64,000 nucleotides of DNA from S015-6 sp964479535 (lineage in GTDB: Bacteria > Desulfobacterota > DSWW01): positions 372,001 through 436,000 of the forward strand of contig CAYZMM010000001.1 in NCBI GenBank assembly GCA_964479535.1, written 5' to 3'. Position 1 is the first letter of the stretch; the number at the start of each line of letters is the position of its first letter. The notes beneath the pieces were generated by a model, which saw nothing but the letters and a program-made list of their open reading frames with translations, had not been told where the DNA came from and did no database searches. This document shows, piece by piece, positions 36,625 to 45,118 of the stretch. The position numbers and the translations under genes were made by a program.

Positions 36625-37446
36625 ATGCATCAGGAGAAGGTTGTCCTCATTACAGGCGCTGCGAGCGGTATCGGGAAGTACCTGGCCCAGACCCTCTACA
36701 GACAGGGGGTTCGGCTCGCCGCCACGGACGTGAACGAAACGGGCCTGAAAGCGACGGCGGCGGAGAGTGGGTGGGACGGCGGAAGGGCGATCGTTGAGGC
36801 CCTCGACGTGACCCGAAAGCAGGAATGGGAGCAGGTCATTCAGGCGGCCCACGACCGATGGGGCCGGATCGACGTGCTCATGAACATTGCCGGCGTCATT
36901 CGTCCCGGATTCATCCATGAGACCGATTTCGACATGATCGACTTCCACATCGACGTGAACCTGAAGGGGACGATCATCGGCACGAAGCTCGTGTCGGAGC
37001 GGATGGTGGAACAGAAGAGCGGCCACATCATCAATATCGCGTCCATGGCGGGCATTTCGCCGGTTTGCGGTTTGAATCTCTACAGCGCCTCCAAATTCGG
37101 GGTCCGGGGCTTCACCCTCTCCATCGCCCCGGAACTGAAAGCGCACAACGTAGCTGTGACGGTTGTGTGCCCAGACCTCGTTGAGACGCCGATGCTCACC
37201 CTGCAGTTGGACTATCCCGAGGCCGTCCTGACCTTCTCGGGCAACCGTCACCTCACGGTGGAGCAGATCGGCAATGTCATTCTGGAGCAGGGCCTCAAGA
37301 AGCGGAAGCTGGAGATCGTCTGCCCTGCGTACCGGGGCCTGACCGCGAAGATCGCAAGCTTCCAGCCCAGGTTGATGGATGTGCTCATCAAGTCCCTTTC
37401 GGACAAGGGCAGAAAGAGGCAGACCCGGCTCAAAGAGGGCAAGTGA
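36625..37446 (+). CDS. Short-chain dehydrogenase/reductase (SDR)
   Basis: This classical SDR of 273 aa should oxidise or reduce an alcohol/ketone with NAD(P). It has the cofactor loop TGAASGIGK (residues 10-18), the NIAGV motif, and the catalytic Ser-Tyr-Lys set in NIASMAGISPVCGLNLYSASKFGV. The ATG at 36625 follows GGAGGTGG; the frame extends upstream to 36358 only as an overlap with the reductase gene. It lies between a GGR-type flavoprotein and a CoA ligase. Confidence 0.88.
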   Translation: MHQEKVVLITGAASGIGKYLAQTLYRQGVRLAATDVNETGLKATAAESGWDGGRAIVEALDVTRKQEWEQVIQAAHDRWGRIDVLMNIAGVIRPGFIHETDFDMIDFHIDVNLKGTIIGTKLVSERMVEQKSGHIINIASMAGISPVCGLNLYSASKFGVRGFTLSIAPELKAHNVAVTVVCPDLVETPMLTLQLDYPEAVLTFSGNRHLTVEQIGNVILEQGLKKRKLEIVCPAYRGLTAKIASFQPRLMDVLIKSLSDKGRKRQTRLKEGK

Positions 37447-37481
37447 CCGCCCCCGCGGCACGTGCCGAAGAGGAGAAGAAC

Positions 37482-38852
37482 ATGTCAGAGGAAAGACTGT
37501 ACTGGAACATGCAGATCGAACCCTTCCTGAACACCCCCCAGATGAAACAGCTTCAGCTGGAGAAGCTGAAGATCATGCTGAAGCGACACATCGCGCATGC
37601 GCCCTTCAACAGGAAGCGGCTTGCCCAGGCCGGTCTGGATGCGGACAAGGTGGGCAGACACTCGGGAAGCCTCGAAGACCTCCTCAAAGGGATCCCGGTC
37701 TATGACAAGGCAGGATATCGGGAGCATGCGGAGGCATGTGGCGGAGACCTGGTGCGGTTGATGGAGGAAGAAATGCCCGTCTCTGTCGAGGATCTGGTTC
37801 TGGTCAACAGCACGACCGGCACCACCGGAGAACCGACTCCCTATCCGCTGACCATGAAAGACATCTACGATGTCTGGGGGGAAACCCTGTGCAGGGGACT
37901 GTGGCGCGGCGGGCTGCGAAGGCACGACCGGGTGCTTCACTGCTTCGCGCTCTCGATGGTGATCGCCGGGACCGGCACCCTCATCGGCCTGACCAAGACG
38001 GGCGCCATGGTGATTCCGGTGGGTGCGGAATCCGGGACGGACCGAATCTTCCAGATGGCGAAGTACTTCAAGCCCACCGTCTTCTTCGGCACCCCGTCCC
38101 TGGCGACCTATATCATCGAGAAGGCGCCGGAGAAGATCGGCAAGGATGCGAAGTCCCTCGGCATCAAGCTCCTCGCCTGCGGCGGGGAACCGGGCGCCGG
38201 CGTGCCCGAGCTCAGGAAGCGGCTCGAAGAGAACTTCGGTGCCAAGCTCCTGGATACGGGCGCAGGGCACGGTGTGTCCTGCGACCACCCGGAGTACCAG
38301 GGCATGCACTGGCTCGGCGACGACCTGTGCGTCTACGAGCTGGTCGACCCGGACACGAGAGAACCGGTACCGCTGGAAGACGGCGCGAGGGGAGAGGCGG
38401 TGTTCACGAACATCGAGGGGGATGGATGGTCCTGGCTGCGAACGAGCCTCGGTGACATCCACGAGGTCACCATGTCGCCTTGCCCCTGCGGCAGGACGGG
38501 GTTCCGGTACCGGATCGTCGGGCGAACGGACGACATGCTCAAGGTCAAGGGGGTCATCGTCTACCCGGCCGCGATCACGGGCCTGCTCGAGACCTTCGCT
38601 CCGAGGGTGACCGGAGAGTTTCGCATCGTCCTGACCGAGAGGCCTCCCCTCGTCGTTCCTCCCCTCAAGGTGAAGATCGAGCGGGGTCCCGAAGTGCCCG
38701 AAGAGCAGCTCGGGGAACTCGAAAAGGAGCTCCTGGACGCCTTCCACACCCGGATGAAGATCAGCCCGCAGATCATCTGGCAGGAACCGGGCGAGCTGGA
38801 GAGGGCCACCTACAAGGGGAAGAAGTTCGAGAAACAGTACGAGGACAAATAG
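37482..38852 (+). CDS. Phenylacetate-CoA-ligase-like AMP-forming acid:CoA ligase
   Basis: The product is 456 aa of the PaaK-like branch of the adenylate-forming family. The AMP-binding P-loop is VLVNSTTGTTGEPTPYPLT. Further signatures are VFFGTPSLATYIIEKA, DTGAGHGVSCDHPEYQGMHW and the hinge plus C-terminal domain (FRYRIVGRTDDMLKVKGVIVYPAAI). It activates a carboxylic acid to its CoA thioester; the acid cannot be assigned. The ATG at 37482 has an AAGAGGAG site; a GTG at 37443 overlapping the SDR stop is an alternative. Confidence 0.87.
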   Translation: MSEERLYWNMQIEPFLNTPQMKQLQLEKLKIMLKRHIAHAPFNRKRLAQAGLDADKVGRHSGSLEDLLKGIPVYDKAGYREHAEACGGDLVRLMEEEMPVSVEDLVLVNSTTGTTGEPTPYPLTMKDIYDVWGETLCRGLWRGGLRRHDRVLHCFALSMVIAGTGTLIGLTKTGAMVIPVGAESGTDRIFQMAKYFKPTVFFGTPSLATYIIEKAPEKIGKDAKSLGIKLLACGGEPGAGVPELRKRLEENFGAKLLDTGAGHGVSCDHPEYQGMHWLGDDLCVYELVDPDTREPVPLEDGARGEAVFTNIEGDGWSWLRTSLGDIHEVTMSPCPCGRTGFRYRIVGRTDDMLKVKGVIVYPAAITGLLETFAPRVTGEFRIVLTERPPLVVPPLKVKIERGPEVPEEQLGELEKELLDAFHTRMKISPQIIWQEPGELERATYKGKKFEKQYEDK

Positions 38853-38940
38853 CCTCTGGAATCTCCCTCAACCAGAACGCTTTTTTGTTATCGGTCCACG
38901 CCCCTGCTCTACACCGGTAATGAGACATGTTACTCTCCGC

Positions 38941-38969
38941 TTGACAGGTGAGAAAGGCTTGACTAACAT
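38941..38969 (+). promoter_or_regulatory. Sigma-70-type promoter of the TetR-polyferredoxin genes
   Basis: TTGACA at 38941-38946, an exact 17-nt spacer and TAACAT at 38964-38969. The predicted start (about 38976) falls inside the palindrome at 38975-38988. Confidence 0.75.
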
Positions 38970-38974
38970 TTAGG

Positions 38975-38988
38975 ACCAACCGGTTGGT
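38975..38988. promoter_or_regulatory. TetR operator: perfect 14-bp palindrome
   Basis: ACCAACCGGTTGGT is a perfect palindrome sitting at the predicted transcription start, immediately upstream of a tetR gene. Binding there would block transcription, so autorepression is likely. Confidence 0.72.
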
Positions 38989-39037
38989 ACTACACGTTCG
39001 ATCGTCCCGCTATCTCCCGAACGACCAAGAGGGACAC

Positions 39038-39646
39038 ATGAGCAGCAGACAGAGAATCCTGGACAGGGCGGCCGAGCTCATTCACGAGAGAGGATTCAAC
39101 CACACGAGCATCCAGGACATCCTTCAGGCCGCCTCGGTCACAAAGAGCAATTTCTATTACCACTTCGAAAGCAAGGAACAGCTCGCATTCGAGGTTCTCG
39201 GCGAGAGGATGCGCCGGTTCTACGCCCTCGCAATCGGTCCCTCCTTGGACGACCCGAGCCTCGAACCTCGGCAACGCATCGAGTTCTTCCTTGACAGGAT
39301 GCTCGCCATCGGCCGGTCAGAGATCGGTCAATGGGGCTGTCCCTTCGGCAATCTTGCACAGGAGATCAGCTCCCTTCACGAGCCATTGCGACAATCTTTG
39401 AGCATGTTCTTCGAGGCCTGTACGGGAGCGCTGGAACGATGCTTCGACGAGGGCAAGGAGGCGGGCCAGTTCCGGCCGGAACCGGCCTCACGACAGCTCG
39501 CCGAGTTCGTTCTCGCCCAGATCCAGGGGGCGTTCCTCCTGCGCAAGACGCATCGGGAACCCAGGGTCCTCGAGAACAGCTTTCAGGTCCTCCGAGCCCT
39601 TCTGAATCAGTGGTCCGCCTCACCGCTCGCGGCACGAGATCGATAG
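39038..39646 (+). CDS. TetR-family transcriptional repressor
   Basis: The product is 202 aa. The N-terminal helix-turn-helix (residues 3-50: SRQRILDRAAELIHERGFNH, TSIQDILQAASVTKSNFYYHF) is canonical, and the C-terminal helical domain (about 60-195) resembles the AcrR/NemR-type ligand domain with GQWGCPFGNLAQE. I start at the ATG at 39038 with AGAGGG upstream; an upstream GTG at 38984 would lie inside the operator. Its promoter contains a perfect palindrome, indicating autoregulation. The polyferredoxin gene follows 46 nt downstream. Confidence 0.9.
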   Translation: MSSRQRILDRAAELIHERGFNHTSIQDILQAASVTKSNFYYHFESKEQLAFEVLGERMRRFYALAIGPSLDDPSLEPRQRIEFFLDRMLAIGRSEIGQWGCPFGNLAQEISSLHEPLRQSLSMFFEACTGALERCFDEGKEAGQFRPEPASRQLAEFVLAQIQGAFLLRKTHREPRVLENSFQVLRALLNQWSASPLAARDR

Positions 39647-39692
39647 CTTCACCCTTTTTGTCGACCCGAACACCTCGAAGAGGAGGAACAGC

Positions 39693-40748
39693 ATGAGCGA
39701 CGACGTCTATACGAGACTGAGGGAATTCCTGGACAACATGCCCGGCTGCTTTCCGACCACAGAGAGCGGTGTGGAGATCAAGATTCTGAAGAAGCTCTTC
39801 ACACCCGAGCAGGCCGAGATCACGATGAAACTCTCTCCCATGCCCGAACCGCTGGCGCAGATTGCGCCCCGGCTCGGCATGTCCGAAGAGGAGGCCTCCG
39901 AGAAGCTCGAAGAGCTGGCCAGGGAGGGCTCGATCATGCGCGTCCGGTTGGGCGACGTGGCGCATTATTCCGCCATATCCTTTGTGGTCGGCATCTACGA
40001 GTTTCACCTCAACACGATCGACCGGGAACTCTCGGAGTACATGGAGGAGTACTTCCCCTACATCGCCAAGGCATGGGAGTCCGTGGACACGAAACAGCTC
40101 CGTGTGGTCCCGATCGAAGCGTCGCTGCAGGACGACAAGAAGGTCGGGACCTATTCCCAGATCCGGGAACTGATCAAGGACAAGCAGCTCATTTCAGTGG
40201 CCCCCTGCATTTGTGCGAAAGAGAAGAACCTCGTCGGTGAACCCTGCAGCCGTCCTGAGGAGAGGTGTATCCAGTTTGACATGGCGGCCCAGTACTACAT
40301 CGAGAACGGGCTCAGCAGGGAGATCACGCAGGAAGAGCTGAAGGATATCCTCAAGATGGGTGAGGAGAAGGCCCTCGTCCTCTCCCCGGGCAACTCGAAG
40401 GAAATCGTGAACATTTGCCTTTGCTGCGGCTGCTGTTGTGGATTCATGACCGTCCTGAAGCAGTTTGATCGCCCCGCCGACCATTGCGGCAGCGCCTACC
40501 AGGCCAGGATCGATCCGGACGCCTGTGTGCTGTGCGGGACCTGCGAAGAGAGATGTCAGATGGATGCGATCAGCGAAGGCGGCGAATCCTACGAGGTGGA
40601 CGAGGCCCGGTGTATCGGATGCGGTCTCTGTGTACCCACCTGCAACGACGAAGCGATTTCCCTGGTGGAGAAGCCGGAGGCCCCTTCCCTTCCGGAGAAC
40701 CTGATCGACATGAACATCAAGATCGCTCAAGAGCGTGGCGTGACGTAG
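39693..40748 (+). CDS. Multi-cluster [4Fe-4S] protein (polyferredoxin-like)
   Basis: The product is 351 aa. The N-terminal half has a winged-helix-like LAQIAPRLGMSEEEASEKLEEL stretch. The middle is Cys-rich (VAPCICAKEKNLVGEPC, EERCIQF, NICLCCGCCCGFM), which could hold one or two additional clusters. The C terminus has two standard 2[4Fe-4S] ferredoxin motifs (DACVLCGTCEERCQMDA and ARCIGCGLCVPTCND). It is probably a soluble electron-transfer protein, perhaps delivering low-potential electrons to reductive CoA chemistry (inference). It lies in the TetR operon, preceded by GAGGAGGAA. Confidence 0.85.
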   Translation: MSDDVYTRLREFLDNMPGCFPTTESGVEIKILKKLFTPEQAEITMKLSPMPEPLAQIAPRLGMSEEEASEKLEELAREGSIMRVRLGDVAHYSAISFVVGIYEFHLNTIDRELSEYMEEYFPYIAKAWESVDTKQLRVVPIEASLQDDKKVGTYSQIRELIKDKQLISVAPCICAKEKNLVGEPCSRPEERCIQFDMAAQYYIENGLSREITQEELKDILKMGEEKALVLSPGNSKEIVNICLCCGCCCGFMTVLKQFDRPADHCGSAYQARIDPDACVLCGTCEERCQMDAISEGGESYEVDEARCIGCGLCVPTCNDEAISLVEKPEAPSLPENLIDMNIKIAQERGVT

Positions 40749-40767
40749 ATTGCAGCCCACAGCCTGC

Positions 40768-40829
40768 GGGGACGCCCATGATTTTGTGCGTTTCTGCTCG
40801 TAGAAACGCACAAAATCATGGGCGTCCCC
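40768..40829. repeat. Perfect 28-bp inverted repeat (REP/hairpin element)
   Basis: The arms at 40768-40795 and 40802-40829 are perfectly complementary over 28 bp, starting GGGGACGCCCATGATTTTG, around a 6-nt loop. No poly-T follows, so it is not a classic terminator. GGGGACG-led hairpins of this shape resemble REP elements mobilised by RAYT (IS200-type) transposases; that identity is inferred. Confidence 0.8.
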
Positions 40830-40926
40830 TTCACTTGGCTCCCCTTGACCGCGAAGCATTCCTTGCCTATCCTTCCTTGAACACCGCTCACTGCATCCTG
40901 CATGGGACACGGGAGAGACATCCAAG

Positions 40927-41676
40927 GTGAAACGAGTAGAGGCGGTATTCTTCGACGTCGGCTGGACGCTGAGCTATCCTCACGACTCCCTGTGGCATTG
41001 CTTCGCAGAGGTGATCCGGGAGCAGGGAATGGAGACGAGCGCTGAGGAAGTGGAGCGAACCGCCCACGCCGCAATCTCCAAACGTCGTGAAGGAGCCATC
41101 CGTGAGTTCCTCGAGGGGGCCGAGTACAGCGACTCGGACGAGCAATTCGAGGCCATCTTCTTGGCCATGGGACGCTACCTGTTCAAGCAGGCGGGCGTGG
41201 AGGGGAATCAAGAGGCCCTCACCCGGGATGTGCTCGAGCGGTTCTGGTTGCTGGAGAACTGGCACGTCTACCCCGACGCCCTCGAAGCGATCGAACGCTT
41301 GCGCCTGAGAGGGATCCGGATAGGAATCCTGTCGAACGCCACGTCCGATCTCGTCGGGTTTCTCGAGGAGATCGGTCTTCTGAAGTACTTTGACTTCACC
41401 CTGGTGTCCGCCATCGTTGGGACCCGGAAGCCGGACCGCCGCATCTTCGAACACGCCCTCACCCGTGCCGGCGTGGAACCGGCAAAGGCGGCACACATCG
41501 GGGACATGTATCTCGAAGACATCCTCGGCGCCCGGAACGCGGGGATCCGCCCCTTTCTGATCGATCGGGGAGCGGACTCCCTTTTTCCGAGCTTTCCGGA
41601 AGCCGCCGACCACTCCCCCGAAGAGGTGGAGATCGTGAAGGGACTGGCTCCCATGCTGCACGCCATCGGGTGCTGA
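40927..41676 (+). CDS. HAD-superfamily hydrolase
   Basis: The product is 249 aa. Motif I is FFDVGWTLS (Asp nucleophile, but Gly where most HAD phosphatases have a second Asp), motif II is GILSNAT, and motif III/IV is GTRKPDRRIFEHAL with HIGDMYLEDILGARNAG. The cap domain is helical. Members hydrolyse phosphate esters or haloacids; the Gly in motif I resembles YihX/haloacid-dehalogenase-like members. The start is GTG at 40927 with GGGAGAG upstream. The SDR gene follows after 27 nt. Confidence 0.85.
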   Translation: MKRVEAVFFDVGWTLSYPHDSLWHCFAEVIREQGMETSAEEVERTAHAAISKRREGAIREFLEGAEYSDSDEQFEAIFLAMGRYLFKQAGVEGNQEALTRDVLERFWLLENWHVYPDALEAIERLRLRGIRIGILSNATSDLVGFLEEIGLLKYFDFTLVSAIVGTRKPDRRIFEHALTRAGVEPAKAAHIGDMYLEDILGARNAGIRPFLIDRGADSLFPSFPEAADHSPEEVEIVKGLAPMLHAIGC

Positions 41677-41703
41677 AGGGGACGCCCCTCGGAGGCGAAG
41701 AAC

Positions 41704-42543
41704 ATGGACATCTTTCGAGACAAGACGGCGATCGTGACGGGCGGTGCCTCGGGGATCGGAAAGGGCCTTTGCTCGGAGCTGGCCAAGAGGGGGGCCCATG
41801 TGGTCGTTGCCGACCTCAACGGGCCGGACGCACAGGAGGTCGCCGCAGCACTCCGAGAGTCGGGCGCACGCGCCGAGGCCGTTGGACTCGATGTGACGGT
41901 CGAACCGGATGTGCGGGCCCTCGTCGAGAAGACCGCCGCCGAAAAGGGCAGACTGGACTACATGTTCAACAATGCAGGCATCGGAATCGGCGGCGAGGTT
42001 CAGCACATGGACCTGGACCACTGGATCCGGATCGTGAACGTCAACCAATGGGGCGTCGTCTACGGCACCCTGGCGGCCTACAAGACCATGGTGAAGCAGG
42101 GGTCGGGACACATCGTCAACACCGCCTCCGGGGCCGGTCTGGTCCCCACGCCCCTGCTCACGGCCTATTCCATGACCAAGCACGCGGTTGTCGGTCTGTC
42201 CACCGGGCTCCGCGCCGAAGGTGCAGAACTGGGGGTACGGGTCAGTGTGGTCTGTCCGGGTTACATCGACACGCCCATCTTCGATTCCTCGGAGTACGTG
42301 AACACGAGCAAAGAGGTGACCATGTCCGTTGTGCCCTCGAGGCTCAAGGCGATGAGCGCTGAGGACTGCGCCCGCGCCGCACTGCAGGGCGTGGCCCGCA
42401 ACCGGGCCATCATCCCGGTGCAGGCCCCGGCCTACATCCTGTGGTGGCTCCACCGGCTCAATCCGCGCATCATGGACGCGCAGTCGCAGAAGACCATCCG
42501 GAAGTACAGAGAAGCCGCCCGAAAGACGACCCCGACCCCGTAA
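41704..42543 (+). CDS. Short-chain dehydrogenase/reductase (SDR)
   Basis: This 279-aa classical SDR has TGGASGIGKGL (cofactor loop), FNNAGIG and the catalytic SGAGLVPTPLLTAYSMTKHAVVG (Tyr-x3-Lys). The C-terminal extension (VQAPAYILWWLHRLNPRIM) is hydrophobic, as in some membrane-associated retinol/ketoacyl-type SDRs. The ATG at 41704 has a GGAGGCGAAG site. The substrate is unknown. It shares an operon with the HAD gene. Confidence 0.88.
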   Translation: MDIFRDKTAIVTGGASGIGKGLCSELAKRGAHVVVADLNGPDAQEVAAALRESGARAEAVGLDVTVEPDVRALVEKTAAEKGRLDYMFNNAGIGIGGEVQHMDLDHWIRIVNVNQWGVVYGTLAAYKTMVKQGSGHIVNTASGAGLVPTPLLTAYSMTKHAVVGLSTGLRAEGAELGVRVSVVCPGYIDTPIFDSSEYVNTSKEVTMSVVPSRLKAMSAEDCARAALQGVARNRAIIPVQAPAYILWWLHRLNPRIMDAQSQKTIRKYREAARKTTPTP

Positions 42544-42567
42544 CAGCCCGTTCAGAAGACGCCTGTC

Positions 42568-42701
42568 GGAGGCTGTTCAAACAGTTCCAGATGCAAGGCA
42601 GGCAATATCCATTGGGGAGAATCATACAAGGCGTACTTCTGTACGTCGAATGACGAGGGATGAAGCCGAACGCCGCAGATGGTACTGTTTCAACAGCCTC
42701 C
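42568..42701. repeat. 134-bp imperfect inverted-repeat element (GGAGGCTGTT ends)
   Basis: The ends are imperfect inverted repeats (GGAGGCTGTTCAAACAGT on the left, GGAGGCTGTTGAAACAGT on the complement of the right end), with a small internal cGTAC-ttct-GTACg hairpin. The layout resembles the dispersed repeats with AGGCTGTT ends that are common in deltaproteobacterial genomes. It lies between convergent genes and touches the stop codon of the M24 gene. It encodes nothing. Confidence 0.7.
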
Positions 42702-43999
42702 TAGCCGCAGAGCCAGATATCGTACGGCAGATCGACCCCGATCCGGTCCAGCCCCTTGTCCGTCACCAGCCAGATGTCCTCGGGCATGTTCCCGTAGTAG
42801 ACGAGCTCCGGATCGTAGCACCCCACCTCGATGCAGAGGGTCATCCCCGGCTCGAGTTCGGTGAGATCGTCCTCTGCCAGCCAGGGAGGCTCGTGGTTCA
42901 TCGTCCCGATGCCGTGGCCCACGAACTCGATCGGAACGAACTGGTTCCAATCCTGTCGGTAGGTCTCTTTTTCCGCCAGCTTGAACACGTCACACGCCCT
43001 CATGCCCGGGTAGATGTTGTTCACCGTGTTCAGGTAGGCGTCACGGCCCCACTTCGACAGGTCCGCCAGCTTTGGCGGAAGCTTGTCCCCCACGTAGAAG
43101 GACCGTTGCAGATCGGTCCAGTAGCCCTTGTACGAAGGCCCGCAGTCGGAAAATCCCTGATCCCCCTTCTGGATGACCCGGTCGTAGAAGGGCGTGGTGA
43201 CGATGCGCCATTTCCCGGGGCCGTCGCAACCGCAGAGGAAGAGGACCGGGTTCGACATGCAGGGGGTCTCGAACATGTCCTCCCGGACCCACTCCTCCCA
43301 GATCACACGATGAACGTCCCGTTCCGTCACGCCCGGTCGGATCGCTTTCCACCCCTTTTCGAGTACCCGCTTCGCCTTGTCGCACATCTCGCGCATGAGA
43401 GCGATCTCCCACTCCGTCTTGACCGCCTTCTGCTCCCAAAGAACCTTCTCCGCAGACACGAACTTCGCGTTCGGAAGGGCCGCCTCGATCTGACGGATCT
43501 CGTCGAATCCGACCTGCAGCATGTGGTGCGCTCCGTACTCCATGCCGATCACCTTGTTGTCCAGCCCGAGGGAGGTCATGGTATCTACGAAGAGATCGAT
43601 AAAACGGATCGGAAGGCGCCAGTGCTTGACGCCGCACCAGTAACGGGTATCGGTCACCCATGTGGTCTTCTTGACGTTGCTGTCCAGCACCGACTCGCCC
43701 ACGAAAACCACATCGTGGTCCTGGGAAACGACGAAGCAGTGCCGCCAGCGGTCCGTGTACATGAGCGCCGCATCCCGGTATCCGCCATAGTAGTACTTGT
43801 TCTCCTCGGCGAACAGGACCATAGCGTCGATCCCGTGTTTCGCCAGCAGCTTCTTCGCCCTGTCGATTCGCACCCCGAACTCCTCCTTCGGAATGTGGGG
43901 GCTGAAATCCTCGTCTGCCTCCGACTGCTCCCACGTGATTCCCTCCTGCTCCAGCCAGTGATCCTTGGACAGGTGCTTCTTCTGTTTCTTCTTCGCCAT
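42701..43999 (-). CDS. M24-family metallopeptidase (Xaa-Pro dipeptidase / creatinase-like)
   Basis: The product is 432 aa with the two-domain aminopeptidase P / creatinase fold. The C-terminal pita-bread domain shows likely metal ligands: Asp in FSDCGPSYKGYWTDLQRSF (two Asp), His in FVGHGIGTMNHE, Glu in MTLCIEVGCYDPE and Glu in MPEDIWLVTDKG. The N-terminal creatinase-type domain is present (about 45-190). It may be a peptidase or a C-N hydrolase such as creatinase. The start is the ATG at 43999 with GGAGGAGGGC directly upstream. It is the last gene of the TetR-led operon, 27 nt after the pentapeptide gene. Confidence 0.88.
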   Translation of the reverse strand: MAKKKQKKHLSKDHWLEQEGITWEQSEADEDFSPHIPKEEFGVRIDRAKKLLAKHGIDAMVLFAEENKYYYGGYRDAALMYTDRWRHCFVVSQDHDVVFVGESVLDSNVKKTTWVTDTRYWCGVKHWRLPIRFIDLFVDTMTSLGLDNKVIGMEYGAHHMLQVGFDEIRQIEAALPNAKFVSAEKVLWEQKAVKTEWEIALMREMCDKAKRVLEKGWKAIRPGVTERDVHRVIWEEWVREDMFETPCMSNPVLFLCGCDGPGKWRIVTTPFYDRVIQKGDQGFSDCGPSYKGYWTDLQRSFYVGDKLPPKLADLSKWGRDAYLNTVNNIYPGMRACDVFKLAEKETYRQDWNQFVPIEFVGHGIGTMNHEPPWLAEDDLTELEPGMTLCIEVGCYDPELVYYGNMPEDIWLVTDKGLDRIGVDLPYDIWLCG

Positions 44000-44026
44000 G
44001 CCCTCCTCCTCTCGTCCGGTTGACGT

Positions 44027-45118
44027 TCATCCGTTGTGCATCTTCACGCCCTCAAGATTCGCGCCCCGCAGGTCCGTTTCCGCAAGGTCCGCCCCGGTCA
44101 AATCGGCCCCTTCCAGGTCGGCCCCTGCCAGGCTTGCGCCGGTCAGGTCCGCCCCCCTCAGATCCGCTCTCCTTAGGTCCACGCCGGAAAGGTCCAGGCC
44201 CCTCAGTTCGAGCCGCCCTCTCGGCACACATCGGAGGCGCTCCACCAGTGACGGCACATCGCAGTTCTCTCCGGTCTCGACACCGATCGAATCGCCGATC
44301 TCGATCAACCGTTCCGGGTCAGGGGGAGCGGCTAGAATCTTCTCGAAGAACCGCCCGAAGTAGAGCCGTGTCGCGAAATAGGTCTTGAAGTTTCTCAGCA
44401 GGTACCTGCAGAAGTCCGGTTTGCACGTCTTCGGATAGCACTCCTCCAGGTTGCGGACCATCGACTCCTCATCCGCTGCGGCCCGCCCCGCATAGCGCCG
44501 GATGAGTTCGAGCAGGAATACACGGTTCTCCACGATGGACTCATCCGGGATCCCAAGCTCCATGGCGTAGAAGGGAGGGAAGTAGTGATTGGAGAAGGCC
44601 ATCCCGAAGTCGTAGGAGATCGAAATCCCCTCCTCCAGATGCTGCCGGTTCAACGACACCTGGTGATCGAAATCCTCGGTCAGACAATCGTGAACCCAGA
44701 GGCCGATTCGGGACAGGCTTCCCGTTCTGTGGGGCACCTCCTCCAGGGAGTAGCTGCCGCAGTACCTCGAGTAGAGGGATCCGAACAGTTCCTTCACCTC
44801 TGCCAGGTTGCAGAGCCCCTTGCCCAGGGAATAGCTCACGATCTGCCGGTCGGGGCGCTCACGGACGGCGAAATAGGGGACGACGTCCCTCCCGGATCCG
44901 GTGCCCTGCCTTCGCAGCAGGAACAGCTGCGGGCAGCGATGGTCCAGAGAATCGGTGAAGACCCAGATCTCCCCGTCCACCCTCTTCACGTCACGAATCT
45001 CTTCGGAATGAAGAGGCAGGTCCGGCCTGCAGCGGCAGTACGCCTGCACACGCCGACGGACGTGCCGGTCCGGGGTCAGCGGGCCGTTCACGTCCAGATC
45101 CCGACGCCCGGCGCTCAT
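44027..45118 (-). CDS. HipA/PI-kinase-like protein with C-terminal pentapeptide repeats
   Basis: The product is 363 aa. The central part (about 100-215) has kinase-like features: SLGKGLCNLAEVKELFG, then WVHDCLTEDFDHQVSLNRQ and, 10 residues on, ISYDFGMAFSNHYFPPF. This Asp-x5-Asn plus DFG layout resembles HipA-like and PI3/4-kinase-like catalytic loops, but it is an eye-level match only. The C terminus (about 305-360) is a run of about eleven A(D/N)LxG-type pentapeptides (LRGLDLSGVDLRRADLRGAD..), forming a right-handed beta-helix. The start is the ATG at 45118, overlapping the preceding stop as ATGA. Function unknown. Confidence 0.7.
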   Translation of the reverse strand: MSAGRRDLDVNGPLTPDRHVRRRVQAYCRCRPDLPLHSEEIRDVKRVDGEIWVFTDSLDHRCPQLFLLRRQGTGSGRDVVPYFAVRERPDRQIVSYSLGKGLCNLAEVKELFGSLYSRYCGSYSLEEVPHRTGSLSRIGLWVHDCLTEDFDHQVSLNRQHLEEGISISYDFGMAFSNHYFPPFYAMELGIPDESIVENRVFLLELIRRYAGRAAADEESMVRNLEECYPKTCKPDFCRYLLRNFKTYFATRLYFGRFFEKILAAPPDPERLIEIGDSIGVETGENCDVPSLVERLRCVPRGRLELRGLDLSGVDLRRADLRGADLTGASLAGADLEGADLTGADLAETDLRGANLEGVKMHNG

